Source: a virus
Strand: one strand, 5' to 3'
DNA length: 64,000 nt
IMG/VR virus record: IMGVR_UViG_3300025108_000020
Span: 48,307-112,306 of that record
The translations under genes and the position numbers were made by a program. How positions within the stretch are numbered: position 1 is the first letter of the stretch; each line of letters starts with the position of its first letter. Below, one piece after another: positions 33,793 through 41,700 of the stretch. The notes beneath the pieces were generated by a model, which worked only from the letters and a program-made list of their open reading frames with translations, ran no database searches and had not been told where the DNA came from.

Positions 33793-34460
33793 AGATCGAT
33801 AAGATTGTCTGCATCAACATGCCGAATTATATCCTCCGTATTATAAACGATATCAAAGGCAATTGTAATCCTCGGTTCATCATGTTCATGTTTACTTGTA
33901 CCATGAACTAACCATGTTGGGAATAAAGTTATCTCACCTGGGATATTTTGCATCACAATTTCTTCATCGGCACTATTAATATAAGGTGGATAATAAATTG
34001 TAGCGGTATCTTCAGCTTTCACACAAAAGTGACCACTGAGATATGTATGAGGATGTATAGAGTGATTATGATTAGCAATCTTTTCTCCCTTCCTGAGAAC
34101 ATTTGCCCAACACCTAACTTTCATTTTCGGCGGTGTATATTCAGGAGCAACATTAGTATGATAGATCTCATGAAATTCTGCAATTTCATCCAACAACTTT
34201 TTACACTCAGGATGATCCCATTTTAATACATTGAAGTATTTAAATCTAGCTGTAAGACTATCATCCCCTAGACTAGTCATTCCATCACTAAGATCCTCTT
34301 TATACTCAGATATAATCTCCTTTTCTTTTACTAAGATATACTCAGCAAGAGATTCTAAATCAATATCTGATGTTGTTTGAGCAATCGTATAGTCCCAAAC
34401 AGGAGCAAATGGTGTGAAAGGAGGTTCGCATACAAACCTAGTCGCTTTAATTGAGCTCAT
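33789..34460 (-). CDS. 2OG-Fe(II) oxygenase-like protein
   Basis: The start is set at 34460, where ATG overlaps the thyX stop (ATGA). The 223-residue protein has CWANVLRKGEKIANHNHSIH, GEITLFPTWLVHGTSKH and DEPRITIAFDI. These give likely ligands H131/H133, H186 and R197. This is the H-x-H type seen in many uncharacterised phage 2OG oxygenases. The substrate is unknown. It is translationally coupled to thyX. Confidence 0.7.
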   Translation of the reverse strand: MSSIKATRFVCEPPFTPFAPVWDYTIAQTTSDIDLESLAEYILVKEKEIISEYKEDLSDGMTSLGDDSLTARFKYFNVLKWDHPECKKLLDEIAEFHEIYHTNVAPEYTPPKMKVRCWANVLRKGEKIANHNHSIHPHTYLSGHFCVKAEDTATIYYPPYINSADEEIVMQNIPGEITLFPTWLVHGTSKHEHDEPRITIAFDIVYNTEDIIRHVDADNLIDL

Positions 34461-35095
34461 GACCAATTAAGTGCCTTACCTACGGTAGGGTACTGTTCGC
34501 AGAAAATGCTCTTAGCCTGAACTGCGATATCCATGTGCTCTTTCTGAGTGCCATGAGCACTTCTAAGATCGATATAATGGACCCATGAGCGACATGAGCC
34601 TGTCATGTAGATTTTTGTGGGAGTTGCTAAGGGAAGCACCATTCTAGCGCACTCCTTGGCGATTCCAGCGTCTAGCATGGTCTGATATAGATCCATACCT
34701 TCAGTAAAGTATTTCTGTATAGCAATCTCAAAAGTTTGCTTTTTGAATGCATCAACATTATCAAGACTATTTTGACGATTCTTATAATCTTGACCACGCA
34801 ATTCGGGAATAGGAATACTACTAGATAACATAGAACTGTCAGCATACCGTTGAGAAAACTCTTGGAATGTGAAACTCCTATGACGAAGCACTTGAGCTGC
34901 GATTGCCCTAGAAGTTTCAATTTCTAAAGTCATGTATGCTTGCTCAAACACAGACCAATGTCCATGATTAATGCAATACTTCAAGAGACCTTCAAAGCTA
35001 GGATTATCCTGATTATTAGGATTTGAAACCCTTGCTATGTACGCCATCGTCTCCTCTGGATTCGGAGTCGATTGAACTAGTCTCACTTTTTCCAT
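34457..35095 (-). CDS. thyX: Flavin-dependent thymidylate synthase
   Basis: The 212-residue protein contains the ThyX signature RHR-x7-S (R71-H-R ... S81-Q-R83 in RHRSFTFQEFSQRY), plus NHGHWSVFEQ and SCRSWVHYIDLRSAHGTQKE near the C-terminus. It makes dTMP from dUMP with FAD and folate, supplying phage DNA synthesis. It overlaps the small gene upstream by about 80 bases and the oxygenase downstream by 4. Confidence 0.95.
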   Translation of the reverse strand: MEKVRLVQSTPNPEETMAYIARVSNPNNQDNPSFEGLLKYCINHGHWSVFEQAYMTLEIETSRAIAAQVLRHRSFTFQEFSQRYADSSMLSSSIPIPELRGQDYKNRQNSLDNVDAFKKQTFEIAIQKYFTEGMDLYQTMLDAGIAKECARMVLPLATPTKIYMTGSCRSWVHYIDLRSAHGTQKEHMDIAVQAKSIFCEQYPTVGKALNWS

Positions 35096-35231
35096 GATTT
35101 CCTTTCAGTTGTTTTAATTTTAAACCTTTTTTAGCAACTTTCTTTGCTTTCTTCATATACAAAAGTTCCTCTTCAGTATATAACCAAGGATTCTTAAGAG
35201 CTTCCTTGGTTAACCGAATTGTATCCTTCAT
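35016..35231 (-). CDS. Small basic hypothetical protein
   Basis: The ATG at 35231 gives 71 residues (MKDTIRLTKEALKNPWLYTE, then ELLYMKKAKKVAKKGLKLKQ). The N-terminal 45 residues form a basic helical pair that looks real. The end overlaps the thyX start by about 80 bases in another frame. It is probably nucleic-acid binding. It belongs to the operon behind the 35624-35652 promoter. Confidence 0.6.
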   Translation of the reverse strand: MKDTIRLTKEALKNPWLYTEEELLYMKKAKKVAKKGLKLKQLKGNHGKSETSSIDSESRGDDGVHSKGFKS

Positions 35232-35466
35232 CCGCATAATAGACCTCGTAATACTTGATAATTCCGTGGGTGATCATATTACCTTGTGACACCCAATCAT
35301 GGGCACACTCATAAATGGACCTGTTACTATATTTAGGTTGACCACTGGGATCTAACTCCCTTCCAAATCTTTCAAGTAGAGTGTTGAGAGCACTAGCCCT
35401 CACTTGCATCTTATCTGGCGTATACCGCCAATCAGTCGGGATATCCGTCATCGTCTCCATCAGCAA
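35194..35466 (-). CDS. Hypothetical protein
   Basis: The 90-codon frame may start at the first ATG or a few codons later (MTDIPTDWRYTPDKMQ). It has ASALNTLLERFGRELD, then YECAHDWVSQGNMITHGIIKYYEVYY, a helical pattern. It is overlapped at both ends by neighbours, as in a tight early operon. No known motif. Confidence 0.65.
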   Translation of the reverse strand: MLMETMTDIPTDWRYTPDKMQVRASALNTLLERFGRELDPSGQPKYSNRSIYECAHDWVSQGNMITHGIIKYYEVYYADEGYNSVNQGSS

Positions 35467-35602
35467 AGTACTCTACTGGATCATCAAGATTTTCTCGCGT
35501 ATCTTGTTGATATGCTTCTTTATTGGAAAATACTTCAGATTCCAATTCCTGAACGAGGGCTTTCATGGTTAAGACTAGACCCTTTAAAACTTGTCTATCC
35601 AT
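35432..35602 (-). CDS. Small acidic hypothetical protein
   Basis: The ATG at 35602 gives 56 residues: MDRQVLKGLVLTMKALVQEL, then ESEVFSNKEAYQQD and an acidic end with DGDDDGYPD. It is the first gene after the promoter at 35624-35652, only 22 bases from the -10. The upstream codons in the open frame overlap the promoter and are excluded. Confidence 0.65.
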   Translation of the reverse strand: MDRQVLKGLVLTMKALVQELESEVFSNKEAYQQDTRENLDDPVEYFADGDDDGYPD

Positions 35603-35623
35603 CAGAATAATAAGGTTTTGTCT

Positions 35624-35652
35624 ATTATACACAAAAAAGGGGTCCCCGTCAA
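35624..35652 (-). promoter_or_regulatory. Sigma-70 promoter fused to a terminator
   Basis: TTGACG (35647-35652), a 17-base spacer and TATAAT (35624-35629). The -35 box lies in the loop of the terminator hairpin at 35639-35660, and the U-tract forms part of the spacer. It should drive the three small genes and thyX. Confidence 0.8.
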
Positions 35653-35660
35653 GGAACCCC
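35633..35660 (-). terminator. Intrinsic terminator
   Basis: GGGGTTCC-TTGAC-GGGGACCCC followed by TTTTTT on the minus strand. It ends transcripts from the 35680-36056 genes. The plus strand also has TTTAT after the hairpin, so weak two-way function is possible. Confidence 0.85.
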
Positions 35661-35679
35661 TTTATCTATGTAAGCGTGA

Positions 35680-35847
35680 TCACTTGCTATAAGTTCTACC
35701 GCGATAGCAGAAAGTCCCGTGAGACTCTTTACTTTCTACACAACGGGTAGAATACTCAACACCACGATATGAAGTGTGGGTAATCTGTGCGTCATGCAAA
35801 GCAGATGCTTTTTGAATCTGCTTGCGAATGAGATTAAGTGTGTTCAT
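35680..35847 (-). CDS. DUF4278-like small protein (YRG motifs)
   Basis: The start at 35847 is supported by AGGAG seven bases upstream; a longer frame to 35919 overlaps the previous gene. The 55-residue product has two YRG-x-x-Y motifs (SYRGVEY and CYRGRTY) separated by about 20 residues. This is the pattern of the cyanobacterial family DUF4278, whose function is unknown. It is the last gene before the terminator at 35633-35660. Confidence 0.75.
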   Translation of the reverse strand: MNTLNLIRKQIQKASALHDAQITHTSYRGVEYSTRCVESKESHGTFCYRGRTYSK

Positions 35848-35888
35848 GTTGTTACTCCTGAAGTTAGGGTGGTTTAATCCCCGTTCCT

Positions 35889-36056
35889 TCAGTCGTTTGC
35901 GTCCCAATACCACTGACATTCTGGTGCTGAGTCCTTAAGGGTCTCAACTAACTCAACCTTAAGTGAATTACTAAGGTTAGTATTGTTCTCAATCTTCAAC
36001 ATAATAGCATCAGTTTGAGTGCAACTGAGTGTTGTATAGAATAACAGTTCTAGCAT
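35889..36056 (-). CDS. Small hypothetical protein, first gene after an early promoter
   Basis: The 55-residue product starts MLELLFYTTLSCTQTDAIML and has VELVETLKDSAPECQWYWDA at the end. This pattern (hydrophobic start, two helices, final Trp/Cys-rich DAND) is one I associate with cyanophages. GGAG lies upstream. The gene follows the structured leader at 36057-36113 and the promoter at 36120-36148, so early expression is likely. Confidence 0.7.
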   Translation of the reverse strand: MLELLFYTTLSCTQTDAIMLKIENNTNLSNSLKVELVETLKDSAPECQWYWDAND

Positions 36057-36113
36057 GGGATGAACGGCTCCGTTCCGCGACTTACTTGCGTCCCACAGAG
36101 TGGGATGAACGAC
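36057..36113 (-). promoter_or_regulatory. Structured 5' leader with two hairpins
   Basis: Downstream of the promoter the transcript would contain TCCCAC-TCT-GTGGGA and GAACG-GAGC-CGTTC, plus the direct repeat CGTTCATCCCA at both ends. The ribosome-binding GGAG lies in the second hairpin, so the leader may control translation of the gene at 36056. Confidence 0.5.
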
Positions 36114-36119
36114 AGGTCT

Positions 36120-36148
36120 ATTATAGACCTCATACTGTATTTAGTCAA
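36120..36148 (-). promoter_or_regulatory. Sigma-70 promoter overlapping a late motif
   Basis: TTGACT (36143-36148), a 17-base spacer and TATAAT (36120-36125). The -35 merges with CTAAATAC (36138-36145), a T4-late-like element, in the string TTGACTAAATAC. Confidence 0.8.
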
Positions 36149-36159
36149 CCCTATAGAGC

Positions 36160-36188
36160 AAAAAAAACCCGGAGATTTTTTCCCCGGA
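36160..36188 (-). terminator. Intrinsic terminator
   Basis: On the minus strand TCCGGGGA-AAAAA-TCTCCGGG is followed by at least seven Ts. It ends the transcript of 36210-38742 just before the next promoter. Confidence 0.85.
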
Positions 36189-36209
36189 TTCTTGAAATTA
36201 AAAGTTGAA

Positions 36210-36506
36210 TTACTTTTTGGATTCTTTAACCTTACTTTTGTACCCATACATTTTTGGATTGATTCTACCCTCAGTTTGAATCCACCCCTTAAATCCTTTT
36301 TTATACTTATCGTAATAAAAATCAAAAAGATCTACTTGCTTATAAGCTGAGGAAATATCATATTTTTTATTTCCCTCTGAATCATAGTATTCCACTAAAA
36401 AAGCAGAATTTGGCAAACTTTTATCATTTGCCAATTCAGGATCACAATCCTCATGTAGGATACTTACTCTGTCATTGCTCAATTTACTCAACGCCGTCCA
36501 CCCCAC
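36210..36506 (-). CDS. Hypothetical protein
   Basis: The 98-residue protein starts MGWTALSKLSNDRVSILHED. It has FLVEYYDSEGNKKYDISSAY and FYYDKYKKGFKGWIQTEGRI, ending in a Lys-rich tail. It has no known motif. It overlaps the DUF6433-like gene by 19 bases and is followed by a strong terminator. Confidence 0.7.
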   Translation of the reverse strand: MGWTALSKLSNDRVSILHEDCDPELANDKSLPNSAFLVEYYDSEGNKKYDISSAYKQVDLFDFYYDKYKKGFKGWIQTEGRINPKMYGYKSKVKESKK

Positions 36507-36940
36507 TCAACATCTGGATAAGCCTCTTTTACTACATTATGAGTAATGCGGTATTTTTTACTCAGATTCTTATCCTTAACCAGACAGACAATTTCTGCCT
36601 CATCAGGGTGCAGAGACTCTAACAACTCAATGAATAGAGACTCTCTACGAGTACGCTTAAGACTATCGTTACCACCCTTTACATAGTTATAGAGGGTTCT
36701 ATACGAACTAGCTAACTTACTTTGACTATCTACAGTAGGAGATTCATTTGGTTTGTATGGGACTTCACCGTCAGGAATAGCACTTTCAATACTCTCATCG
36801 AAATTCCACACAAAAAGGGATACTAGTGCTGGAGATCTATGCTCCTTAAGCAAATTAATTTTTGCTGATTTTGTTTTAGCACTAGATACCGCTTGCAAAA
36901 TTTCAGATTGGAGCGGATGTGGAGGTAATTTTGTGGCCAT
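36488..36940 (-). CDS. DUF6433-like hypothetical protein
   Basis: The 150-residue helical protein has SEILQAVSSAKTKSAKINLL, HRSPALVSLFVWNFDESIES, LYNYVKGGNDSLKRTRRESL, IELLESLHPDEAEIVCLVKD and YPDVEWGGRR. This pattern matches a T4-type family that I recall as DUF6433, of unknown function. It lies in an early-type cluster. Confidence 0.7.
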   Translation of the reverse strand: MATKLPPHPLQSEILQAVSSAKTKSAKINLLKEHRSPALVSLFVWNFDESIESAIPDGEVPYKPNESPTVDSQSKLASSYRTLYNYVKGGNDSLKRTRRESLFIELLESLHPDEAEIVCLVKDKNLSKKYRITHNVVKEAYPDVEWGGRR

Positions 36941-36956
36941 AATTTTAAATTAATAA

Positions 36957-37178
36957 TTAGTCTTCGTCTTCTTCGTTCTCGTTGAAGCGAAAAGCGATTA
37001 GTGAATCGGGGAGGACATTGCCATATTCATCGTACATTTCTGGATGAAGGACTTGCTGTTGCTCTGGACGATCATGATTATACATCATATACTCTCTAAG
37101 TACCCATCCTAACATACAACCAACGATTAAAGCACCTAGGACTAAGAATGATCCTACGACTAAACTGACTGCTAGCAT
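36957..37178 (-). CDS. Small single-span membrane protein
   Basis: The 73-residue protein has one hydrophobic segment (about 3-27, AVSLVVGSFLVLGALIVGCML), then WVLREYMMYN and an acidic cytoplasmic-type tail with LHPEMYDEYGNVLPDSLIAF. It probably sits in the host inner membrane. The function is unknown. Confidence 0.7.
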   Translation of the reverse strand: MLAVSLVVGSFLVLGALIVGCMLGWVLREYMMYNHDRPEQQQVLHPEMYDEYGNVLPDSLIAFRFNENEEDED

Positions 37179-37182
37179 TTTC

Positions 37183-37380
37183 CTATTCTCCTTTTGGAAT
37201 ATCTTTTTTGATATCCAGATTAATTTCTAGATAAAAATGGAATTCTCTCTTAAAAAACCGGATCATATTTCCAAAAATTACTTGGAAAGTTTTCGGTTTT
37301 TCTTTCTCTTTTCCTCCGCTGAGAATAAATTCAATCCCACGATTTGGGTTGATATCATTATTTAGTTCTGGTTCAGACAA
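37183..37380 (-). CDS. Small hypothetical protein
   Basis: The 65-residue protein is charged, with the stretch FQVIFGNMIRFFKREFHFYL, which could associate with membranes. It overlaps the glutaredoxin gene by 8 bases and precedes the membrane protein by 4, so it is co-expressed with both. Confidence 0.55.
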   Translation of the reverse strand: MSEPELNNDINPNRGIEFILSGGKEKEKPKTFQVIFGNMIRFFKREFHFYLEINLDIKKDIPKGE

Positions 37381-37603
37381 GATTCTGCTCTTTAAAATAC
37401 CTCACTGTGTCGGCAGCTCCTCCAACAACTGTATCATTGTGGACTACCTGAGGAAAGTACTGGGTCTTGAATTCGTTTTCAAATTCTTCAATAGTAAAAT
37501 CTTGATTCAGAGTGTAAACCACATGCTTTTGCTCTGTGATTTCCATGAGCTGTTTTACCTGACGGCAGTGTCCGCAACCAGGCATTGAGTAGATTGTAAA
37601 CAT
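37373..37603 (-). CDS. Glutaredoxin
   Basis: The 76-residue protein has the redox motif C10-G-H-C13 (YSMPGCGHCRQ), then FPQVVHNDTVVGGAADTVRY, the TVP-like and GG motifs of glutaredoxins. It would supply electrons to ribonucleotide reductase or other enzymes, as T4 NrdC does. A TATAAAT-like late motif lies at about 37627-37633. Confidence 0.9.
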   Translation of the reverse strand: MFTIYSMPGCGHCRQVKQLMEITEQKHVVYTLNQDFTIEEFENEFKTQYFPQVVHNDTVVGGAADTVRYFKEQNLV

Positions 37604-37639
37604 AATCGATTTCTACCTACAAATAGATTTATAAAAAAA

Positions 37640-38194
37640 TTAAATTGCCCTACTATATCCCCGAAGCTGTGGGGAAACATGATCAATATTTGCAGAAATA
37701 ACTATTCTTCTTCCCTCATGATCATCAGGAACCCAATGGGGTAAACTAGCGTCAAACGCTAAAACTAGTCCATTTTCTACAGATCTACATGTGTTTCCAA
37801 AACAAATAGGTGCAGAGTTTTCCTCCACATCAATATAAAAAACCAAAGACAACGCTGAGGGAAAGTGACTATGAAATTTTGTCCCTTCATTTGGACCATA
37901 ATCCATAGCCCATAGATTAATTACCTCATATATGCCGTTAGTAGAAAAATATTGTTTGCCAATAGAGTTTGCAACCCCTTCAAAGTAATTTACAATTGGA
38001 GAAAATCTAGAATCAACCTCATGAAGATTCCAAGCAGATCTCCAGTTAGCATTGACATTGCTGTCCTTACATGTGTCTGGATTTTCTTTTTTATGATCAA
38101 GAATAATTTGCTTGAACTCATCCAACCTTTCAGTCCATTTAGACTCAAAAATTGGCATTTCAACCTGAACTTTTGACAGTGTTATGGCAGACAT
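37640..38194 (-). CDS. 2OG-Fe(II) oxygenase-like protein (tandem copy A)
   Basis: The 184-residue protein has likely ligands H108-x-H110 (KFHSHFPSA), H153 (LPHWVPD) and R162/R163 (EGRRIVISANID). It shares layout with the next gene upstream: YIDVEE, a central VxNGLVLxF strand and the GRRI end. The two therefore look like diverged tandem copies. The substrate is unknown. Confidence 0.7.
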   Translation of the reverse strand: MSAITLSKVQVEMPIFESKWTERLDEFKQIILDHKKENPDTCKDSNVNANWRSAWNLHEVDSRFSPIVNYFEGVANSIGKQYFSTNGIYEVINLWAMDYGPNEGTKFHSHFPSALSLVFYIDVEENSAPICFGNTCRSVENGLVLAFDASLPHWVPDDHEGRRIVISANIDHVSPQLRGYSRAI

Positions 38195-38742
38195 ACTTTA
38201 TCGATATTCATGGCGATTGCTATTCTTCTCCCCTTAGTTGGTGGAACAAGATGTGTAAGTAGTCCAGGGAATAAGACCATCATACCATTTTTAACATGCA
38301 CTTCCTTGTCTTCTAAAAAGATAGGAGCAACATCTTCTTCAACATCTATGTAGTAGACGCATGACCATGCTGCAGAAAGGTGATCATGGGGAAGAGCTTG
38401 GTCACCCTTTTCCATGACAACTGCCCATAAGGACACCACTTTATAATCTGCATGAGTGTCAAAGACATGCTTCATGATGTATTTTAGCACATGCAAAGCA
38501 TAATCGCCAACAGGGAGAAATCTTTCGTCAGTTTCGCATGTGTCCCATTTGGTCAACCAGGCTTTAACAGAATGGCCTGCTGTCTCGTTAGTATCCAGAT
38601 ACTCTGGATCTTTCTCTCTTTTTTCTAAAATTATATCTTTGAATTTATTAAATTCTTCAGGACCATCTTCAATGACGAAGGTGGGCAGCTGACTGACCAC
38701 CTTGTCGTAATGAATAGTCTTAGATGTAGGTCCGTTCTCCAT
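38182..38742 (-). CDS. 2OG-Fe(II) oxygenase-like protein (tandem copy B)
   Basis: The ATG at 38742 is preferred over a TTG four codons upstream. The 186-residue protein has LPHDHLSAAW (H119-D-H121), H164 (LLTHLVPP) and R172/R173 (KGRRIAIAMNID), with the same YIDVEED stretch as copy A. It overlaps the end of the subtilase fibre gene by 23 bases, so it is read right after it and may modify it. Confidence 0.7.
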   Translation of the reverse strand: MENGPTSKTIHYDKVVSQLPTFVIEDGPEEFNKFKDIILEKREKDPEYLDTNETAGHSVKAWLTKWDTCETDERFLPVGDYALHVLKYIMKHVFDTHADYKVVSLWAVVMEKGDQALPHDHLSAAWSCVYYIDVEEDVAPIFLEDKEVHVKNGMMVLFPGLLTHLVPPTKGRRIAIAMNIDKVCLP

Positions 38743-41700
38743 CCTGTCCACCAAGCGTCATGATACTGAGTTCGCCCAAGTCTTCAAGGGCAGGGATTCC
38801 ATTATACACCCTAACGGTATATCCGTTAACTGTTCTGTCAGAAATTCGTAAATTAACGATACCACCTGGGAAAGCATTTGTACCACTTGCGATACCAATG
38901 ACAGCATAGTCAGTATCATTCATTGCATCAGCAAAGTTCACAGTGTATGTTCCTGTTGCAGTTTGTAAAATAGAACTTACATTGTGTGAACGATCTCCAG
39001 GGACATAATCACTATTACCAACGCCCAGATTGCTGTTCATGTACCAGGAGGTAGCACGACCCTCATAGAACTGGGTGTAAGTAGCAGTCTTGAGACCTAC
39101 AAGGTTCTTAAACTCCCCAACTCTGCTGACCTTATGGAAATCATTATTGAACACTTGGATGGAGTTACCCATGTTTCCAAATTGTGTTCCAACACCAGCA
39201 CCATAGTAAAGTTGCTGTGGAGTGTTCTCGTCAATGAGAATTTCAGTATAAGTTCCAGTCTCAGTTACATTATCAGAGAACTGGTTCGGAGTTGTTGTAC
39301 CAAATCCTACTGCAGAACCATCTGGAGCATAGTAGAACCTGATCGGATAGTTTGCCTGCTGTGCTGCATTGGTAAAACGATAGGTTTGACCTACTTCAAA
39401 TCTCAGATAAGGTGATTCATAACCCTGAACATTGATAGAACGATCGGATCCAATACCAAAGTATCTGTGATCTGCTGTCTTTGTACCAATAGTAGTAGGT
39501 AGAGGCTTGAATGTACCCTCAAACTCCGTGTAAAGGTTCTTAGCGGTGTCTGCAGCACCCGTTAAGGTGGAGAAACTAGAACTATTAGCAAAGAGTGCAT
39601 TGTTTGCCTGAGAGGCGAGTCCAGCGAGCGTAGCGTAGGTAGCAATGCCAGCAATGATTGCTTCAGACGCAATGCCTGCAAGTGTAGCACGAGGTGCCTC
39701 GTTAATCGTTACTGTAACGATACCAGCAGAGACTGGACTTACATCAAGACCAGCATTAAAGTTAACCGTTCCTGCTGTACCAACTGCGGATCCAGAATCT
39801 TGAACGATGACACCAGAACCAGAAGCAACAATATTAGTTAACTGAGATCCGTCACCGATGAATCTCGGTGCAGTGATGTCATTACTAGATGTGATTGTAG
39901 CAGCAGAGTCTAATTGAGAAGCTGTTACTGCAGTTAATGCACTGTCAGCAGTAGTTGCCGAGGTTGCTGTAGTTGCTTGAGTAGCAATTCCGGCAACAGT
40001 TGCAAAGTCTGCTTGAGTTGCTTTCGGAACAGAAACACCAGCAGCAAGACTATTAGCAGTTTGTGCAATACTTACAGTATCCGCAGCAGTAATAGTGACA
40101 ATACCAGCAGAGATAGGAGATACTGTCAGGTTTTGAGCGAAGTTAATAGTAGCAGCAGTGCCAACAGGACTATCATTGTCCTTAATAATAACACCTGCAC
40201 CAACACCAGTTACACCAGTGATGCCGGAACCGTCACCAAAGAACGAATTTGCAGTGATATTACCAGTAGTATTAACATTAATATTTGTACCAATACCAGA
40301 AGGACCAGGATCCTGAGGTACAGAGTGAGCAACAAATGTTAGGTTGGGTCTAGAACCACGAACAATTAGACTCTGACCTTTAGCAAGAGCAAGGTTATCA
40401 ATCTGAACATCTTGTAGAGGAGCCAGTCTTAGACCAAATACTAAGTAGTCAGACTCTTGGAACTCAGCGATACCGCCAGATGACAGACCGACTGACATAC
40501 CAACAGTAGAATCAGAGTTCTGGTTTGTAGCGTGAACTGTGACTAGACTATCTTCTTGTGCTGTAAAAAACTCAAGGTTAGTATTGATCTGGAAAGGAGG
40601 TTTAAATCCAAGAGTACCAGATCTTCTTCTGCCATGAACCAGAGCAGAGTCAGGACCTAACTTATCAAACTTTCTAGTAGCAAAGGCAAGGAAAGAGATG
40701 TTAGGGTCGAAAGAAGATACGAAAATTTTATCTCCAGGTTTAATACCAACTTTCTCAATCAGTCTCGTACCACCTCTTTCTAGAGGAATACCATAAGTGA
40801 TAAAGTCACTCTGCTTAAATCCTGGTGTACTAGAGATACCAATAGAGAATGTAGAGCGGAAGTCATTCTGGTTTGCAACACTGATACTAACCTCAAGGAG
40901 GTTATCTGACTCATACAACTGAACGGGCTCAACAACACCATTCGTCAGTGTTGTTTTAATAGAAGCAAGTCTACCTACCTCGGCAAGAGCGGCACCAGGA
41001 GTGGTGAATGTGACGACTGCTGAGAAAGGAGATGCATGTGCAACACCAGATGTGCCATCAGCATTAGATAGATGACGACATCTTACATAGAAAGTATGAC
41101 TAGAGTTAAGTCCATCAGGAATTATTTGAGATAGAGAAGTATTATTATCACCAACACTAGTAAATACTATGGTAGTAAATCCACTATCTTCAGCAACTTC
41201 AAATTCAACTGCTTTTAAAGTACCAGATACTGCTTCACTATCAATAGAAACAAATGCACTGGATACAAGAGCAATACCAAATCTCTGATTTAGAGTAGTT
41301 CCACTAATAGGTGATGTAATAGTAGGTGCTTGAACACCAGGAGCATTACCTAAGGTAGAGAATGAAACAATACCTACAGAATAATCAGATGTATAAGAAG
41401 TGAATGCGGTGCCATCATCGTTAGATAAATGTCTGACACGGGCATAGTGTGTAGTGAAACCTGCTAACTGAACATCAACTGTTTGAATTACATTAGTATC
41501 ATTATCTCCAGTAGATTCCCAAACAATAGAACTAAAGTCAGATGCGACTGAGAGTTGCATCTCAATTGCTTTTAGAGTACCAGATACGGTAGTGTCTCCA
41601 ATAGCAACATATTGACTAGATCTTAATTGTAGTCCTTCAGTACTAATACCAATATCATTATTAACTGGAGATTCAACAGAGGGTTCTGTAATACCACCAA

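Noticed and set aside
37355-37363. CTAAATAA-like late motif
   Set aside because: It lies within codons of the small gene at 37183-37380 (Leu-Asn-Asn) and not in a gap.
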